This document shows, in pieces, positions 1 through 8,800 of a stretch of 19,818 nt of DNA; the first letter of the stretch is position 1, and the number at the start of each line of letters is the position of its first letter. The translations under genes and the position numbers were made by a program. Origin of the DNA: JBDKJS01 sp039806065 (GTDB taxonomy: Bacteria > Bacteroidota > Bacteroidia > AKYH767-A > 2013-40CM-41-45); contig JBDKJS010000205.1 of NCBI GenBank assembly GCA_039806065.1, positions 1-19,818 on the forward strand. Reading direction: 5' to 3'. The notes beneath the pieces were generated by a model. That model was given only the letters and a program-made list of their open reading frames with translations. It was not told where the DNA came from and searched no databases.

Positions 1-1150
1 ATCTACCCATATCAAGCAACCAATCTATGGCTAAAATAAGTGTTAGTCCTTCAACTGGTATATTAAATGTGCCGAGCATACCCGCAATTACTACTAATGA
101 TGCACGAGGAACACCAGCTACTCCTTTACTGGTAATCAACAATATTAGCATCATGGTAATTTGTTCATTAAACGTAAGGTTCATATGATAGGCTTGAGCA
201 ATACTCATGGTAGCAAAGGTCATATACATGATGGAACCATCAAGGTTAAAACTATAACCAAGAGGAAGCACGAAACTTGTAATTCTATTAGGGCAACCAA
301 ATTTATCCAGGCCTTCTATGGTTTTGGGCATGGCAGCTTCTGAACTGGCAGTTGAAAATGCTAAAAGCATGGGTTCTTTCATTAAGCCAAGTAATTTCCA
401 ATAAGGAATTTTTGTAAACAAACAAATTACACCTAACACCACTACTATAAAAAATAATAAACCTCCAAAAAAGCAAGCAATAATGGCTGCAAATCCAGCC
501 AATACACCTATTCCTTTACTGGCCACAATAGCAGCCATAGCACCAAACACTGCCAACGGAGCCAATTTCATTACATAGCCGGTAATAACTAACATAGCAT
601 GAGACACTGCATCAAAAAACTGAATAATGATTTTTCCTTTCTCCTTCATGGATGCTACAGCAACAGCAAAAAAAAGTGTAAACACTATAATTGGAAGAAT
701 GGCGTTATGAGCCATGGCATCTACCACACTTTCCGAAATGATATGACCTAAAAAATCTTTAGCATTAAAGGCCTTAGCTTCTACAGCAGGTTTGGTAGCA
801 CCGGCTACGGACAAGTGTTCCCCCGGCTTAAATACATTGGCAATGATCAACCCAATACTCAAGGCAATAAGTGTAGCAAAAGTAAAATAGAGCAATGTTT
901 TAATGCCAATTCTACCAACGCTTTTAAAGTCCCCCACCTTGGCTACTCCCACTAATAGCAAACTAAATACCAAGGGGGCAATAATCATCTTGATTAATTT
1001 TAAAAAAACATCACTGAGCAATCTGATATTGTTTGCAAAAGGTTCTATTTGTACTGCTAATGGAAAATTAATCCTATAGAGATGTCCTACTCCAATTCCG
1101 ATCAACATTCCAATTACAATTTGTGCTGTGAGATTTCCTTTTAACTTCAT
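1..1150 (-). CDS. Sodium:dicarboxylate/amino-acid symporter (DAACS/SLC1 family), 3' end outside window
   Basis: Inner-membrane secondary transporter that would import C4-dicarboxylates or acidic amino acids with Na+ or H+. I translated 383 codons from the ATG at 1148-1150, and the frame stays open to the window edge. The N-terminus (MKLKGNLTAQIVIGMLIGI) opens the first membrane helix. Family landmarks appear in order: the serine-rich HP1 hairpin with SSEAAMPK near residue 270, the TM7 motif SFNLDGSIMYM near 300, the HP2 hairpin SKGVAGVPRAS near 345, and the start of the TM8 motif DWLLDMGR at the edge. The missing part is probably the last few dozen residues. The start lies 26 bases after the recN stop on the same strand, so the two may be co-transcribed. 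The family call is secure; the substrate (glutamate/aspartate versus succinate/malate) cannot be read from the sequence. Confidence 0.93.
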   Translation of the reverse strand, partial: MKLKGNLTAQIVIGMLIGIGVGHLYRINFPLAVQIEPFANNIRLLSDVFLKLIKMIIAPLVFSLLLVGVAKVGDFKSVGRIGIKTLLYFTFATLIALSIGLIIANVFKPGEHLSVAGATKPAVEAKAFNAKDFLGHIISESVVDAMAHNAILPIIVFTLFFAVAVASMKEKGKIIIQFFDAVSHAMLVITGYVMKLAPLAVFGAMAAIVASKGIGVLAGFAAIIACFFGGLLFFIVVVLGVICLFTKIPYWKLLGLMKEPMLLAFSTASSEAAMPKTIEGLDKFGCPNRITSFVLPLGYSFNLDGSIMYMTFATMSIAQAYHMNLTFNEQITMMLILLITSKGVAGVPRASLVVIAGMLGTFNIPVEGLTLILAIDWLLDMGR

Positions 1151-1176
1151 GAAATTAGCAGTATATAAATATTTGA

Positions 1177-2835
1177 TTAAGCTTTTAATAATTCACCCGC
1201 ACTAGTTAGAGCAGATTCAGAAAAATTATCACCAGCCAGCATTCGAGCAATTTCAGACACTCTATGTTGCTCCTTTAACTCCTTGATAAGTGATGTAGTT
1301 TTATGATTGCTCACCTCCTTGTAAACATGAAAATGATGATTTCCCTTGGCAGCTATTTGAGGCAAATGAGTGATGGCTATTACTTGATGTTTGATGGCCA
1401 ATTGTTTCAGCAGATTGCCCACCTTATTAGCTGCTTCGCCACTGATACCAGTATCAATTTCATCAAATACCATTAATGGCATTTTCATATTTCCGGCAAC
1501 ACTAGTTTTGATTGCTAGCATCAATCTACTCAGTTCTCCCCCACTAGCTACTTTATTCAGAGGTAATGGCTGATTACCTTTGTTGGCAGAAAAAATAAAT
1601 TCAATCTTATCTTGGCCATACTGATCGAGATAACCTGGTTCTGGAATAAAGGAATCTACTTTGAAAACCGCATCGGGCATATTGACTAAATGCATCAATT
1701 TTTTTAACTCCTTTTCAAATGTTGGAATTACTTTTGCCCTACCTGCTGACAACTGAGCAGCCAAAGTATAACATTGCTTTTTCAATTGCTCTATGCTGGC
1801 CGAAAGTGCAGCTATTTTATTACCAATGCCATCAATATTTGCCACGTTCTGTTCTACCTCAATTCGCACTTTTTCCAATTCTGCGAAATTTGCTGCTCTG
1901 TGTTTCCGCTGCAATTTATAAATGGCATCTAGTCTTTGATTAATTTGCGAGAGTTGCAATGGATCAGAAGACAGACTTTCTAAAGTTGAAGCTACTTCAG
2001 CAGTTATGTCTTTCAATTCAATAATGCTGCTTGTCATCCTCAGTGCTAAGGCCTCAATATTGGAATCAAACTTTTTGATGCTTTGAATACCTTGATTAAT
2101 TGTATTCAAATTACTGATTACACTTTGATCACTTTCTTCTAAACCAAATCGAATAGATTCAAGTACTTTTTGAATCTCATCAATATTGGCCAACTGTTTT
2201 TGTTTACTTTCTAGTGATTCAATTTCTCCATCTTTAAGATCTAGCTCTCCAAACTCGTCAAGTAAAAACTGATAGTAATCTTGATCTGCTTTAATTTTCC
2301 TTTCTTGATCTTCTAACTCTTTAAGTAATTTTTGATTTTGCTTCAAGCTTGTATAGGCAATTTGATAAGTATCATAGCTGAGCTTGTGATTAGCAAAGGT
2401 GTCAATGATATTAATTTGGAAAGTTGCATCATTGAGTGATAGTGTATCATGTTGCCTGTTAATATCAACTAGAAAAGCTGCTAGCTGCCTTAATACATTT
2501 AAATTAACTGGTGTATCATTTATGAATGCTCTTGATTTCTCCTTAGTAATCTCTCTTCTAATAACAATTTCATTGGAAAGATCGAGTTCGTTCTCCTCAA
2601 AAAAATTGGTCACTGCTTTTGTTTGGATTTGAAAAGCGCCTTCGATTATACACTTTTTCCCTTCATCAAATAAGGCATTTTTGTCAGCCCTTTCACCAAA
2701 TAAAAGTGAAAGTGCCCCAAGCATAATGGACTTTCCAGCACCAGTTTCACCAGTAATAATATTCAAACCTGAGCCTGGCTTAAGTGAAAGTTGATCAATT
2801 AATACATAGTTTGAAATATCTAATTGTATGAGCAT
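1177..2835 (-). CDS. recN: DNA repair protein RecN
   Basis: SMC-like ATPase acting in recombinational repair of double-strand breaks. The 552 residues match the usual length of the family. Walker A is GETGAGKS at residues 29-36. A long coiled-coil-prone middle follows (about 150-370), rich in K, E, L and Q. The ABC signature SGGELSR lies at 431-437, Walker B LMVFDEID at 454-461 (followed by TGISG), and the switch region ITHLPQIAAKG at 488-498 carries the H-loop His490. All nucleotide-binding motifs are intact, so the gene should be functional. It begins 10 bases after the stop of a GNAT gene and ends 26 bases before a transporter on the same strand, which suggests one transcript. No LexA-type operator is evident in front of the group. 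Confidence 0.97.
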   Translation of the reverse strand: MLIQLDISNYVLIDQLSLKPGSGLNIITGETGAGKSIMLGALSLLFGERADKNALFDEGKKCIIEGAFQIQTKAVTNFFEENELDLSNEIVIRREITKEKSRAFINDTPVNLNVLRQLAAFLVDINRQHDTLSLNDATFQINIIDTFANHKLSYDTYQIAYTSLKQNQKLLKELEDQERKIKADQDYYQFLLDEFGELDLKDGEIESLESKQKQLANIDEIQKVLESIRFGLEESDQSVISNLNTINQGIQSIKKFDSNIEALALRMTSSIIELKDITAEVASTLESLSSDPLQLSQINQRLDAIYKLQRKHRAANFAELEKVRIEVEQNVANIDGIGNKIAALSASIEQLKKQCYTLAAQLSAGRAKVIPTFEKELKKLMHLVNMPDAVFKVDSFIPEPGYLDQYGQDKIEFIFSANKGNQPLPLNKVASGGELSRLMLAIKTSVAGNMKMPLMVFDEIDTGISGEAANKVGNLLKQLAIKHQVIAITHLPQIAAKGNHHFHVYKEVSNHKTTSLIKELKEQHRVSEIARMLAGDNFSESALTSAGELLKA

Positions 2836-2845
2836 AGTAATAAAG

Positions 2846-3361
2846 TTATAATGGACACTTCATTAAGTAATCTTCATCGATGGCGTTGCCAAGCTTAAAT
2901 TGTTTTGTCCCGAAAATAGTGAATCCATACGACTTATAAAATGGAATTGCTTTATTATTGTCCACATTCACCCCAAGCCATAACCAATTAAATTGGAGTT
3001 TTTTTGCATTAGCTATTGCATGATCCATTAATGCTTTACCAACTTTTTGCTTTTGAAATTCATTGAACACGTAAATTCTTTCCATTTCTATTGCCTTAGA
3101 ACCATTAAATATTTCATGATTTCTATCAGTTCTGAGCTTATAATAACCTACCCTTGCTTCTCCAATATAAGCTATATAATAAATATGCCCAGCTTTTATG
3201 GAAGCAACTATTTCTTCACTTGCAAAAGCTTTCTTTAAATACAGCTGCAAATCTTCTTCCGTATTCACAGGTCTCCAAGTTTGATAAAATGTTTTGCTAC
3301 CTATTTCAATGATATCTTCAATTTGATAAATACCAGCACTTTTTATATTGATATCATGCAT
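2846..3361 (-). CDS. GNAT-family N-acetyltransferase
   Basis: Predicted cytosolic acetyl-CoA-dependent acetyltransferase of unknown substrate, 171 residues. The acetyl-CoA-binding motif A is present as IYVFNEFQKQKVGKALMDHA (about residues 96-115, with the Q-x-x-V-G-K-A pyrophosphate loop). Motif B is NKAIPFYKSYGF (about 136-147), giving the usual NxxAxxFYxxxGF ending. The reading frame also extends upstream to a TTG at 3389-3391. I chose the ATG at 3359-3361 because that TTG overlaps an exact TAnnTTTG promoter element (3389-3396), which would put transcription start inside the extension. The extension also adds ten residues of no recognisable GNAT character. The stop lies 10 bases ahead of recN. 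Substrates of this family range from small molecules to protein N-termini and cannot be inferred here. Confidence 0.88.
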   Translation of the reverse strand: MHDINIKSAGIYQIEDIIEIGSKTFYQTWRPVNTEEDLQLYLKKAFASEEIVASIKAGHIYYIAYIGEARVGYYKLRTDRNHEIFNGSKAIEMERIYVFNEFQKQKVGKALMDHAIANAKKLQFNWLWLGVNVDNNKAIPFYKSYGFTIFGTKQFKLGNAIDEDYLMKCPL

Positions 3362-3388
3362 TAATTTGTAAGTTTGTTTTTCCGATCT

Positions 3389-3396
3389 CAAAACTA
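3389..3396 (-). promoter_or_regulatory. Candidate -7 promoter element for the GNAT-recN-symporter run
   Basis: Minus-strand TAGTTTTG matches the Bacteroidota -7 consensus TAnnTTTG exactly and lies 27 bases upstream of the preferred GNAT start. No convincing -33 TTG is present at the right distance, so this is a half-site only. Confidence 0.45.
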
Positions 3397-3421
3397 ACTA
3401 TTTATTTAAAATAAAAATTTA

Positions 3422-4165
3422 ATGGATACTTTATTTTCATCAATTATAGGTAAGCCCTTATGGATCATAGCTCTATTCACCGCTGTGATGGTGAATGATG
3501 TTCATGGTCAAAATAAAAATTATTATGACACCATTTACGTTGCTGATGAAATTGATAAATTAAAAGTTTTAATGATCGTGATCGGACCCAAAGGATTTAC
3601 ACATGCTCAAGGATATTTAGTCAATGGTGAAAAGGATGGTGTATGGAAGGATTACAACGATGTAACTGGCGTTATCAATAAGCTGGAAGAATATAAACTT
3701 GGAAAATTAGACGGCAGCCTAATTACATTTTATGGCAATGGTATGGTGGCAAGCGATGAATTATATGCCAATGATATGTTGCATGGGTTAAAATTACAAT
3801 ACAGTAATTATGGCAGGCTTAAAAGTTCAGAGTCATATAAAAATGGAACCCTAAATGGTAAAAAAATTGCTTATTATGATTCAGGTAAAATCCAAGAGTC
3901 AAGTGAATGGTTGGCAGGCAAACGTCACGGAATTACCAATTGGTATGGCGAAGGTGCCAAAATAATTGCCACCTTTAACTATGAATATGGATTGATGGAT
4001 GGTGAGTATAAAAAATTTGATACAGATGGAAAACTAATTTTATTGGGTGGCTACAAAAAGTCGAATGAAGACGGTGAATGGATTTACTACACTAATGGAA
4101 TTGCCACAAAAAAAGAACTTTACAAGGATGGCAAACTTATTAAGGAAGTTAGCTTGACAAAATAA
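3422..4165 (+). CDS. Exported MORN-like (YwqK-type) repeat protein
   Basis: 247 residues. A signal peptide is visible (hydrophobic IIALFTAVMVNDVHG, about residues 15-29), so the protein is exported to the periplasm or outer membrane. The rest carries about seven 22-24-residue MORN_2-type repeats with the pattern G-x-x-x-G-x-x-x-x-Y/F-x-x-x-G. Examples are GKLDGSLITFYGNG, GTLNGKKIAYYDSG, GLMDGEYKKFDTDG and SNEDGEWIYYTNG. Such proteins are often auto-named 'toxin-antitoxin system YwqK family antitoxin', but no toxin gene lies beside it and its export argues against an antitoxin role. The gene diverges from the GNAT gene and converges on ribBA, with its stop only 2 bases from the ribBA stop. Function unknown; the repeats suggest a structural or binding role. 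Confidence 0.85.
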   Translation: MDTLFSSIIGKPLWIIALFTAVMVNDVHGQNKNYYDTIYVADEIDKLKVLMIVIGPKGFTHAQGYLVNGEKDGVWKDYNDVTGVINKLEEYKLGKLDGSLITFYGNGMVASDELYANDMLHGLKLQYSNYGRLKSSESYKNGTLNGKKIAYYDSGKIQESSEWLAGKRHGITNWYGEGAKIIATFNYEYGLMDGEYKKFDTDGKLILLGGYKKSNEDGEWIYYTNGIATKKELYKDGKLIKEVSLTK

Positions 4166-4167
4166 AA

Positions 4168-5391
4168 TTATTTCAAATTCAAATTATGGCCAAGTTTATC
4201 GCGTTTGGTAATAAGGTAATCAAGATTGTGTTTATTAGCAGCTATTTCTAAAGGCACAATATTGGTAATTTCTAATCCATAACCTATTAGGCCTGCTCTT
4301 TTTCTTGGATTATTAGTCATTAGCTTCATTTTAGAAACACCTAATTCTCTAAGTATTTGTGCCCCTATTCCATAATCTCTTTCATCACTTTTAAAGCCAA
4401 GTTGAAGGTTAGCCTCTACTGTGTCCAATCCATCCTCTTGAAGTTTATAGGCTTTTAACTTATTTAAAAGTCCTATACCTCTGCCTTCCTGATTCATGTA
4501 AACGATCACACCTTTGCCTTCATCCTCAATTTTTTGCATAGCCGCGTGAAGCTGCGGCCCACAATCGCACCTACATGAGCCAAAAATATCGCCCGTGATA
4601 CAACTGCTATGGACTCTAACAAGAATTGGTTCACTTTTATTCCACTCGCCTTTTACCAATGCCAAATGTTCTTCACCATTGGTTTTATGTTTGAAGGCAT
4701 GCAATTGAAAATTGCCAAATTCAGTTGGAAGCTTAACATCAACTGTTTGTTCTATAAGTGATTCATGTTTTAGTCTATGAGCAATTAAATCATCAATGCT
4801 TACTACTTTTAAATCAAATCTTTGTGCTATCGCAATAAGGTCAGGTAATCGGGCCATGCTACCATCTTCATTCATAATCTCTACCAAAACTCCAGCTGGT
4901 TCAAAACCGGCTAATCGAGCCAAATCAATAGTAGCTTCGGTATGGCCAGTTCTTCTGAGCACACCACCATTCTTGGCCTTCAAAGGAAAAATATGCCCTG
5001 GTCTGCCAAGGTCTTCGGGCCTTGTGGCAGGGTTGATGAGCGCTTGTACAGTCTTGGCCCTATCTGAGGCCGAAATACCGGTGCTGGTACCATGTCCAAT
5101 TAAGTCTACAGAAACGGTAAAGGGTGTTTCATGTGAAGAGGTGTTTTTACTTACCATCATTTCTAAATCTAATTCATTACACCTATGCTCAGTGAGTGCA
5201 CAGCAAATTAAACCCCTACCATGGGTAGCCATGAAATTAATTATTTCTGGAGTAACATTTTCAGCAGCAGTAATAAAATCACCTTCGTTTTCTCTATTGG
5301 CATCGTCCACTACTATTACCACTTTTCCATTTCTAATATCTTCAATTGCATCGTTTATGCTATGTAGTTGAATAGGATCTGTGGTAGTCAT
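4168..5391 (-). CDS. ribBA: Bifunctional riboflavin biosynthesis protein RibBA (DHBP synthase / GTP cyclohydrolase II)
   Basis: Cytosolic enzyme providing both precursors of riboflavin: DHBP from ribulose 5-phosphate (N-terminal half) and the pyrimidine precursor from GTP (C-terminal half). The 407 residues are normal for the fusion. The DHBP synthase half (about 1-205) shows the acidic loop RENEGDF at 33-39 and RRTGHTEA around 147-153. The GTP cyclohydrolase II half shows the zinc ligands Cys264, Cys275 and Cys277 in HSSCITGD and GSCRCDCGPQ with the expected 11- and 2-residue spacings. It also has QEGRGIGL at 301-308 and the TNNPRKRAGL segment near 359-368. Both active sites look intact. It starts 34 bases downstream of tRNA-Pro on the same strand with no terminator between, so it may be transcribed through the tRNA. 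No FMN riboswitch is seen upstream. Confidence 0.97.
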   Translation of the reverse strand: MTTTDPIQLHSINDAIEDIRNGKVVIVVDDANRENEGDFITAAENVTPEIINFMATHGRGLICCALTEHRCNELDLEMMVSKNTSSHETPFTVSVDLIGHGTSTGISASDRAKTVQALINPATRPEDLGRPGHIFPLKAKNGGVLRRTGHTEATIDLARLAGFEPAGVLVEIMNEDGSMARLPDLIAIAQRFDLKVVSIDDLIAHRLKHESLIEQTVDVKLPTEFGNFQLHAFKHKTNGEEHLALVKGEWNKSEPILVRVHSSCITGDIFGSCRCDCGPQLHAAMQKIEDEGKGVIVYMNQEGRGIGLLNKLKAYKLQEDGLDTVEANLQLGFKSDERDYGIGAQILRELGVSKMKLMTNNPRKRAGLIGYGLEITNIVPLEIAANKHNLDYLITKRDKLGHNLNLK

Positions 5392-5425
5392 TAGAATAAA
5401 TATTAATAAAGTGAGATAAAAAGTG

Positions 5426-5499
5426 TCGGGGTGGCGGGATTCGAACCCACGGCCTCTTGCACCCCATGCAAACGCGCTACCGGGCTGCGCTACACCCCG
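5426..5499 (-). tRNA. tRNA-Pro (anticodon GGG)
   Basis: 74-nt cloverleaf folded by hand on the minus strand. The acceptor stem is CGGGGTG pairing with CACCCCG, discriminator A. The D stem is GCGC/GCGC around a 9-nt loop. The anticodon stem TTTGC/GCAAG has one G-U pair and closes the loop ATGGGGT, so T33 precedes anticodon GGG, which reads CCC and CCU. The T arm contains GTTCGAATC. The 3' CCA is not encoded (ACAC follows). It lies 34 bases upstream of ribBA on the same strand. Confidence 0.96.
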
Positions 5500-5512
5500 A
5501 ACTTAAGGAGCG

Positions 5513-5542
5513 CAAAAATAATCATCCAATGTCAAACTACAA
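5513..5542 (-). promoter_or_regulatory. Promoter for tRNA-Pro (and possibly ribBA)
   Basis: On the minus strand, TTG (5540-5542), a 19-base spacer, then TATTTTTG (5513-5520) fit the Bacteroidota primary-sigma pattern TTG-N17-23-TAnnTTTG at both boxes. Transcription would begin near 5506, a few bases before the mature tRNA 5' end at 5499. This is one of the two best-matching promoters in the window. Confidence 0.7.
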
Positions 5543-5841
5543 GCTACTTTCTTTTTTATATACAATTTTATTTAATCTTAAAACCTTTTGCTATTGGGCA
5601 TTTTTTGGAATATTAATTTCACTATTCCTAACTTTATTACAAGTGTTTTAGAATAGAAAATTAAACTTAATGGGAAATTTTTACTTAAAAACAATCTTTG
5701 GCCAGATTGACCTAACTTTTAATGAATTTTCTTACAAAAGTCAGCAAAAGGATTTATTGAAAACTAATTAGACCTAGGTAAAGCTAGTTTTAGGCTATAA
5801 AAATGTACTGCACTGGGGCAGGCAGTCAAAACCTAAAGACG
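5543..5841. other. AT-rich gene-free spacer before the giant gene
   Basis: About 300 bases between the tRNA promoter and the preferred start of the giant gene. Short open stretches here overlap the tRNA or lack any protein-like composition. Near-matches to a -7 box (TAACTTTT around 5714, TAGTTTTA around 5785) have no -33 TTG at a proper distance, so I cannot assign a promoter for the downstream gene. Confidence 0.5.
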
Positions 5842-8800
5842 ATGATAAAAGCTTTACTACGTCAAATAAAATTATCCATAGTGATTTTACTTACCATAGC
5901 TGCGCAATCAGCTAAAGGAAGTCATACCATGGGAGCGGATCTAACCTACACATGCCTTGGTGGAAATCAATATCGTGTAACTTTATCATTTTACAGAGAT
6001 TGTATTGGCGTAGCTGCGCCTACCAATCCGTTGGTAACCATAAGTTCTGCCAGCTGCGGACAAAGCTTTGGGGTGATATGCTACCCCCGGGCAGGAACAG
6101 GTCAAGAAGTAACGCCTACATGTTCTTCTGCTACTACTACATGTAATGGGGGATCGTTTACAGGAATTCAAGAGTGGGTTTATGATGGAATTGTTAATAT
6201 TCCAATAGCATGCACAGATTGGACATTTAGTTATTCTATCTGTTGTAGAAACGCAGCCATAACCACTATCAACAACCCTGGCGCTTCTACCTTTTGGATC
6301 TATGCTACCTTAAATAATACCATACCTGGCTGTAACAGTTCTCCCTCGTTTAGTAACAAGCCTGTTCCATTTCTGTGTATGGGTCAACAATATTGTTTTA
6401 ATCACGGTGCCTATGATGCTGATGGTGATAGCATAGTTTATGAACTTATTACCCCTCGTCAAACAGCTTCAACCATCGTAGATTATCTACCAGGCTACGA
6501 TGCTGCCAATCCATTGGTGTCATCTCCGGCTACTCAATTTAGTACGGCTACTGGTGATATTTGCTTTACTCCACAACAAATAGAAGTTACCGTTATGGCG
6601 GTGCTAGTAAAAGAATACCGAAATGGCGTACTAATTGGTACCGTTGAAAGAGATATTCAATTAACCGTAATGAATTGTGCCAATAATCTACCTGCACTTT
6701 CAGGTATAAATGGAACCAACAATTTTGATTTAACTGTTTGTGCAGGAAGTCCATTTTGTTTTGACATTTTTAGCAGTGATCCAGATCCTGGTCAACAATT
6801 GACCGTTACTTGGGATAATGGTATCACCGCAGGAACATTTACCTCTGACACTGCAGTAAACCCCATTTCAACTTTTTGTTGGACACCTACTGCTGCAGAT
6901 ATTAGCACCACTCCTTATGTATTTACGGTAAGGGTGGCTGATGATGCATGTCCTTATGTAGGTAGTCAAGTTTTTAGTTATACGATCACTGTAACAGGCC
7001 TTTCAGTGAATGCAGGCCCAGATCAGAATATTGCCTGTAGTGATCTAGCAACGCTTACCGCTCTTGCAAGTGGAGGATCCCCACCTTATACCTATTTATG
7101 GAGCAATGGGAGTACTATGCAATCTATTACCGTAGGAGCCGGCACTTACATAGTAGCAGTCAATGACGGTACTTGTACCATGCGCGACACTGTACAAGTA
7201 TTTACTCCTTATTTTCCCACTGCTTCTTTTAATTATTCGCCCTCTACATGTTTGAACGAGCCTGTACAATTTAATAATACAAGCACTACACCCGGAGGGA
7301 TTATAATTAGTACGATTTGGGATTTTGGTGATGGTACAGGATCAACGATTCAAAATCCAATTCATCAATTCCCGGGAATAGGATCTTATGATGTAATGCT
7401 TATTGTAGAAACATCACTTGGCTGTATAGACACCATCATTCAACCAATTAATATAGCACCTCCTCCCACTGTAAATTTCACGTATGCAATCACCTGTGTA
7501 GGCGACCAAATACAATTTACAGATCAATCTACTCCTCCTGCTAATGTTAATTTTTGGGTTTGGAGTTTTGGGGATGGCGATAGCGCATTGATTCAAAACC
7601 CAACACATGTTTATGATTCTTCAGGAACACATTATGTTACCCTAATTGCTGGTGATTCTGCCTCTTGTGCCGATACAGTTACCTTACCTGTAATAATTTA
7701 TCCATTACCAGTTCCAGCCTTTTCAACTACTGATGCTTGTTTGGGCAGTAGCATCAATCTTAATGGAATAGTATCACCTGGTGATACCATAAACTCATGG
7801 ACTTGGATAATTGATGATAGTACTATTTATAACGGAAATTTTCCTTCGCATTTGTTTGATACAGCAGGGATACATACCATAACTTTAATAGCTACTAATA
7901 ATCATAATTGCCCAGATACCCTTACACAAACAGTAACCATCCATCCACTTCCAAATGTAAATTTAGGTAATGACATAACTATTTGTCAAAATGATAGCAT
8001 TGTGCTAATAGCTCAAGGAGGTGGTAGTTATAATTGGAGCAATGGTGCCACTAACGACACGCTTATCATAACACCAAGTGGTAATAGCACTTATAGTGTC
8101 ACTGTTACAGATAGCAACGGTTGTTCTGCCATCGATGCAGTCAACATTTTAGTCAATATTCCTCCTGTAGCGGTGGCTGGCAATGATCAACATATTTGTG
8201 AAGGATCTTCGGCTACTCTTACTGCCAGTGGTGGTACCAATTATACTTGGGTACCATTAGGAAGCAATTCAAGCTCTGTAGTGGTAACGCCTGATTCAAA
8301 CTCGACCTATATTGTTAACATCAACGATGGCAATGGCTGTACGGATAGTGACACTGTAGAAGTTTTCGTTCATCAACAACCTGTAGTAAATCTATCTCCT
8401 ATTTTTATTTGCTCAGGTTCTAGTAGCACATTGAATGCGGGAGCTGGTTTTTCAAATTACCTTTGGAATACTGGCGACACTAGTCAATCCATTACAATTG
8501 ATAGTGGTGGTGTATATTCTGTAACTGTTACAGATTCTTATGGCTGTTCAAACTCGGCAAGCGCCAATGTAACTGTAGGAACTAGTCTTACACTTACCCT
8601 AACTGATGTTTCATTTTGCTCAGGAGATAGTGCCATATTGGATGCAGGCTTTCCAGGCAATACCTACTTATGGTCAAATGGAGCCACTACTCAAACAATT
8701 ACAGTAAGTAGTACAGGTAGTTACGGAGTAACCGTAACAGATCCTGCTGGTTGTAGTGGATCCATTAATGTAAATGCTTTGGTAAATCCATTACCGATTG

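Noticed and set aside
3362..3391. TTG start adding ten residues to the GNAT protein
   Set aside because: The TTG overlaps a TAnnTTTG promoter element and the added residues do not resemble GNAT sequence; the ATG at 3359-3361 is better.
3422..4165. Toxin-antitoxin module
   Set aside because: Only a YwqK-like repeat protein with a signal peptide is present; neither neighbour (GNAT with a stand-alone fold next to recN, or ribBA) fits as a paired toxin.
4796..5371. 191-residue open frame antisense to ribBA
   Set aside because: It is a shadow of the well-supported ribBA frame, with no recognisable motif.
5392..5560. FMN riboswitch upstream of ribBA
   Set aside because: The upstream space is taken by the tRNA and its promoter; no conserved RFN element helices can be drawn.
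5431..5651. Two overlapping 61-64-residue open frames on the plus strand
   Set aside because: They begin inside the tRNA-Pro gene and run across its promoter; the apparent protein is translated tRNA antisense.
5803..5841. Upstream ATG for the giant protein
   Set aside because: It would place 13 polar residues (MYCTGAGSQNLKT) ahead of an otherwise ideal signal peptide; possible, but less likely than the ATG at 5842.
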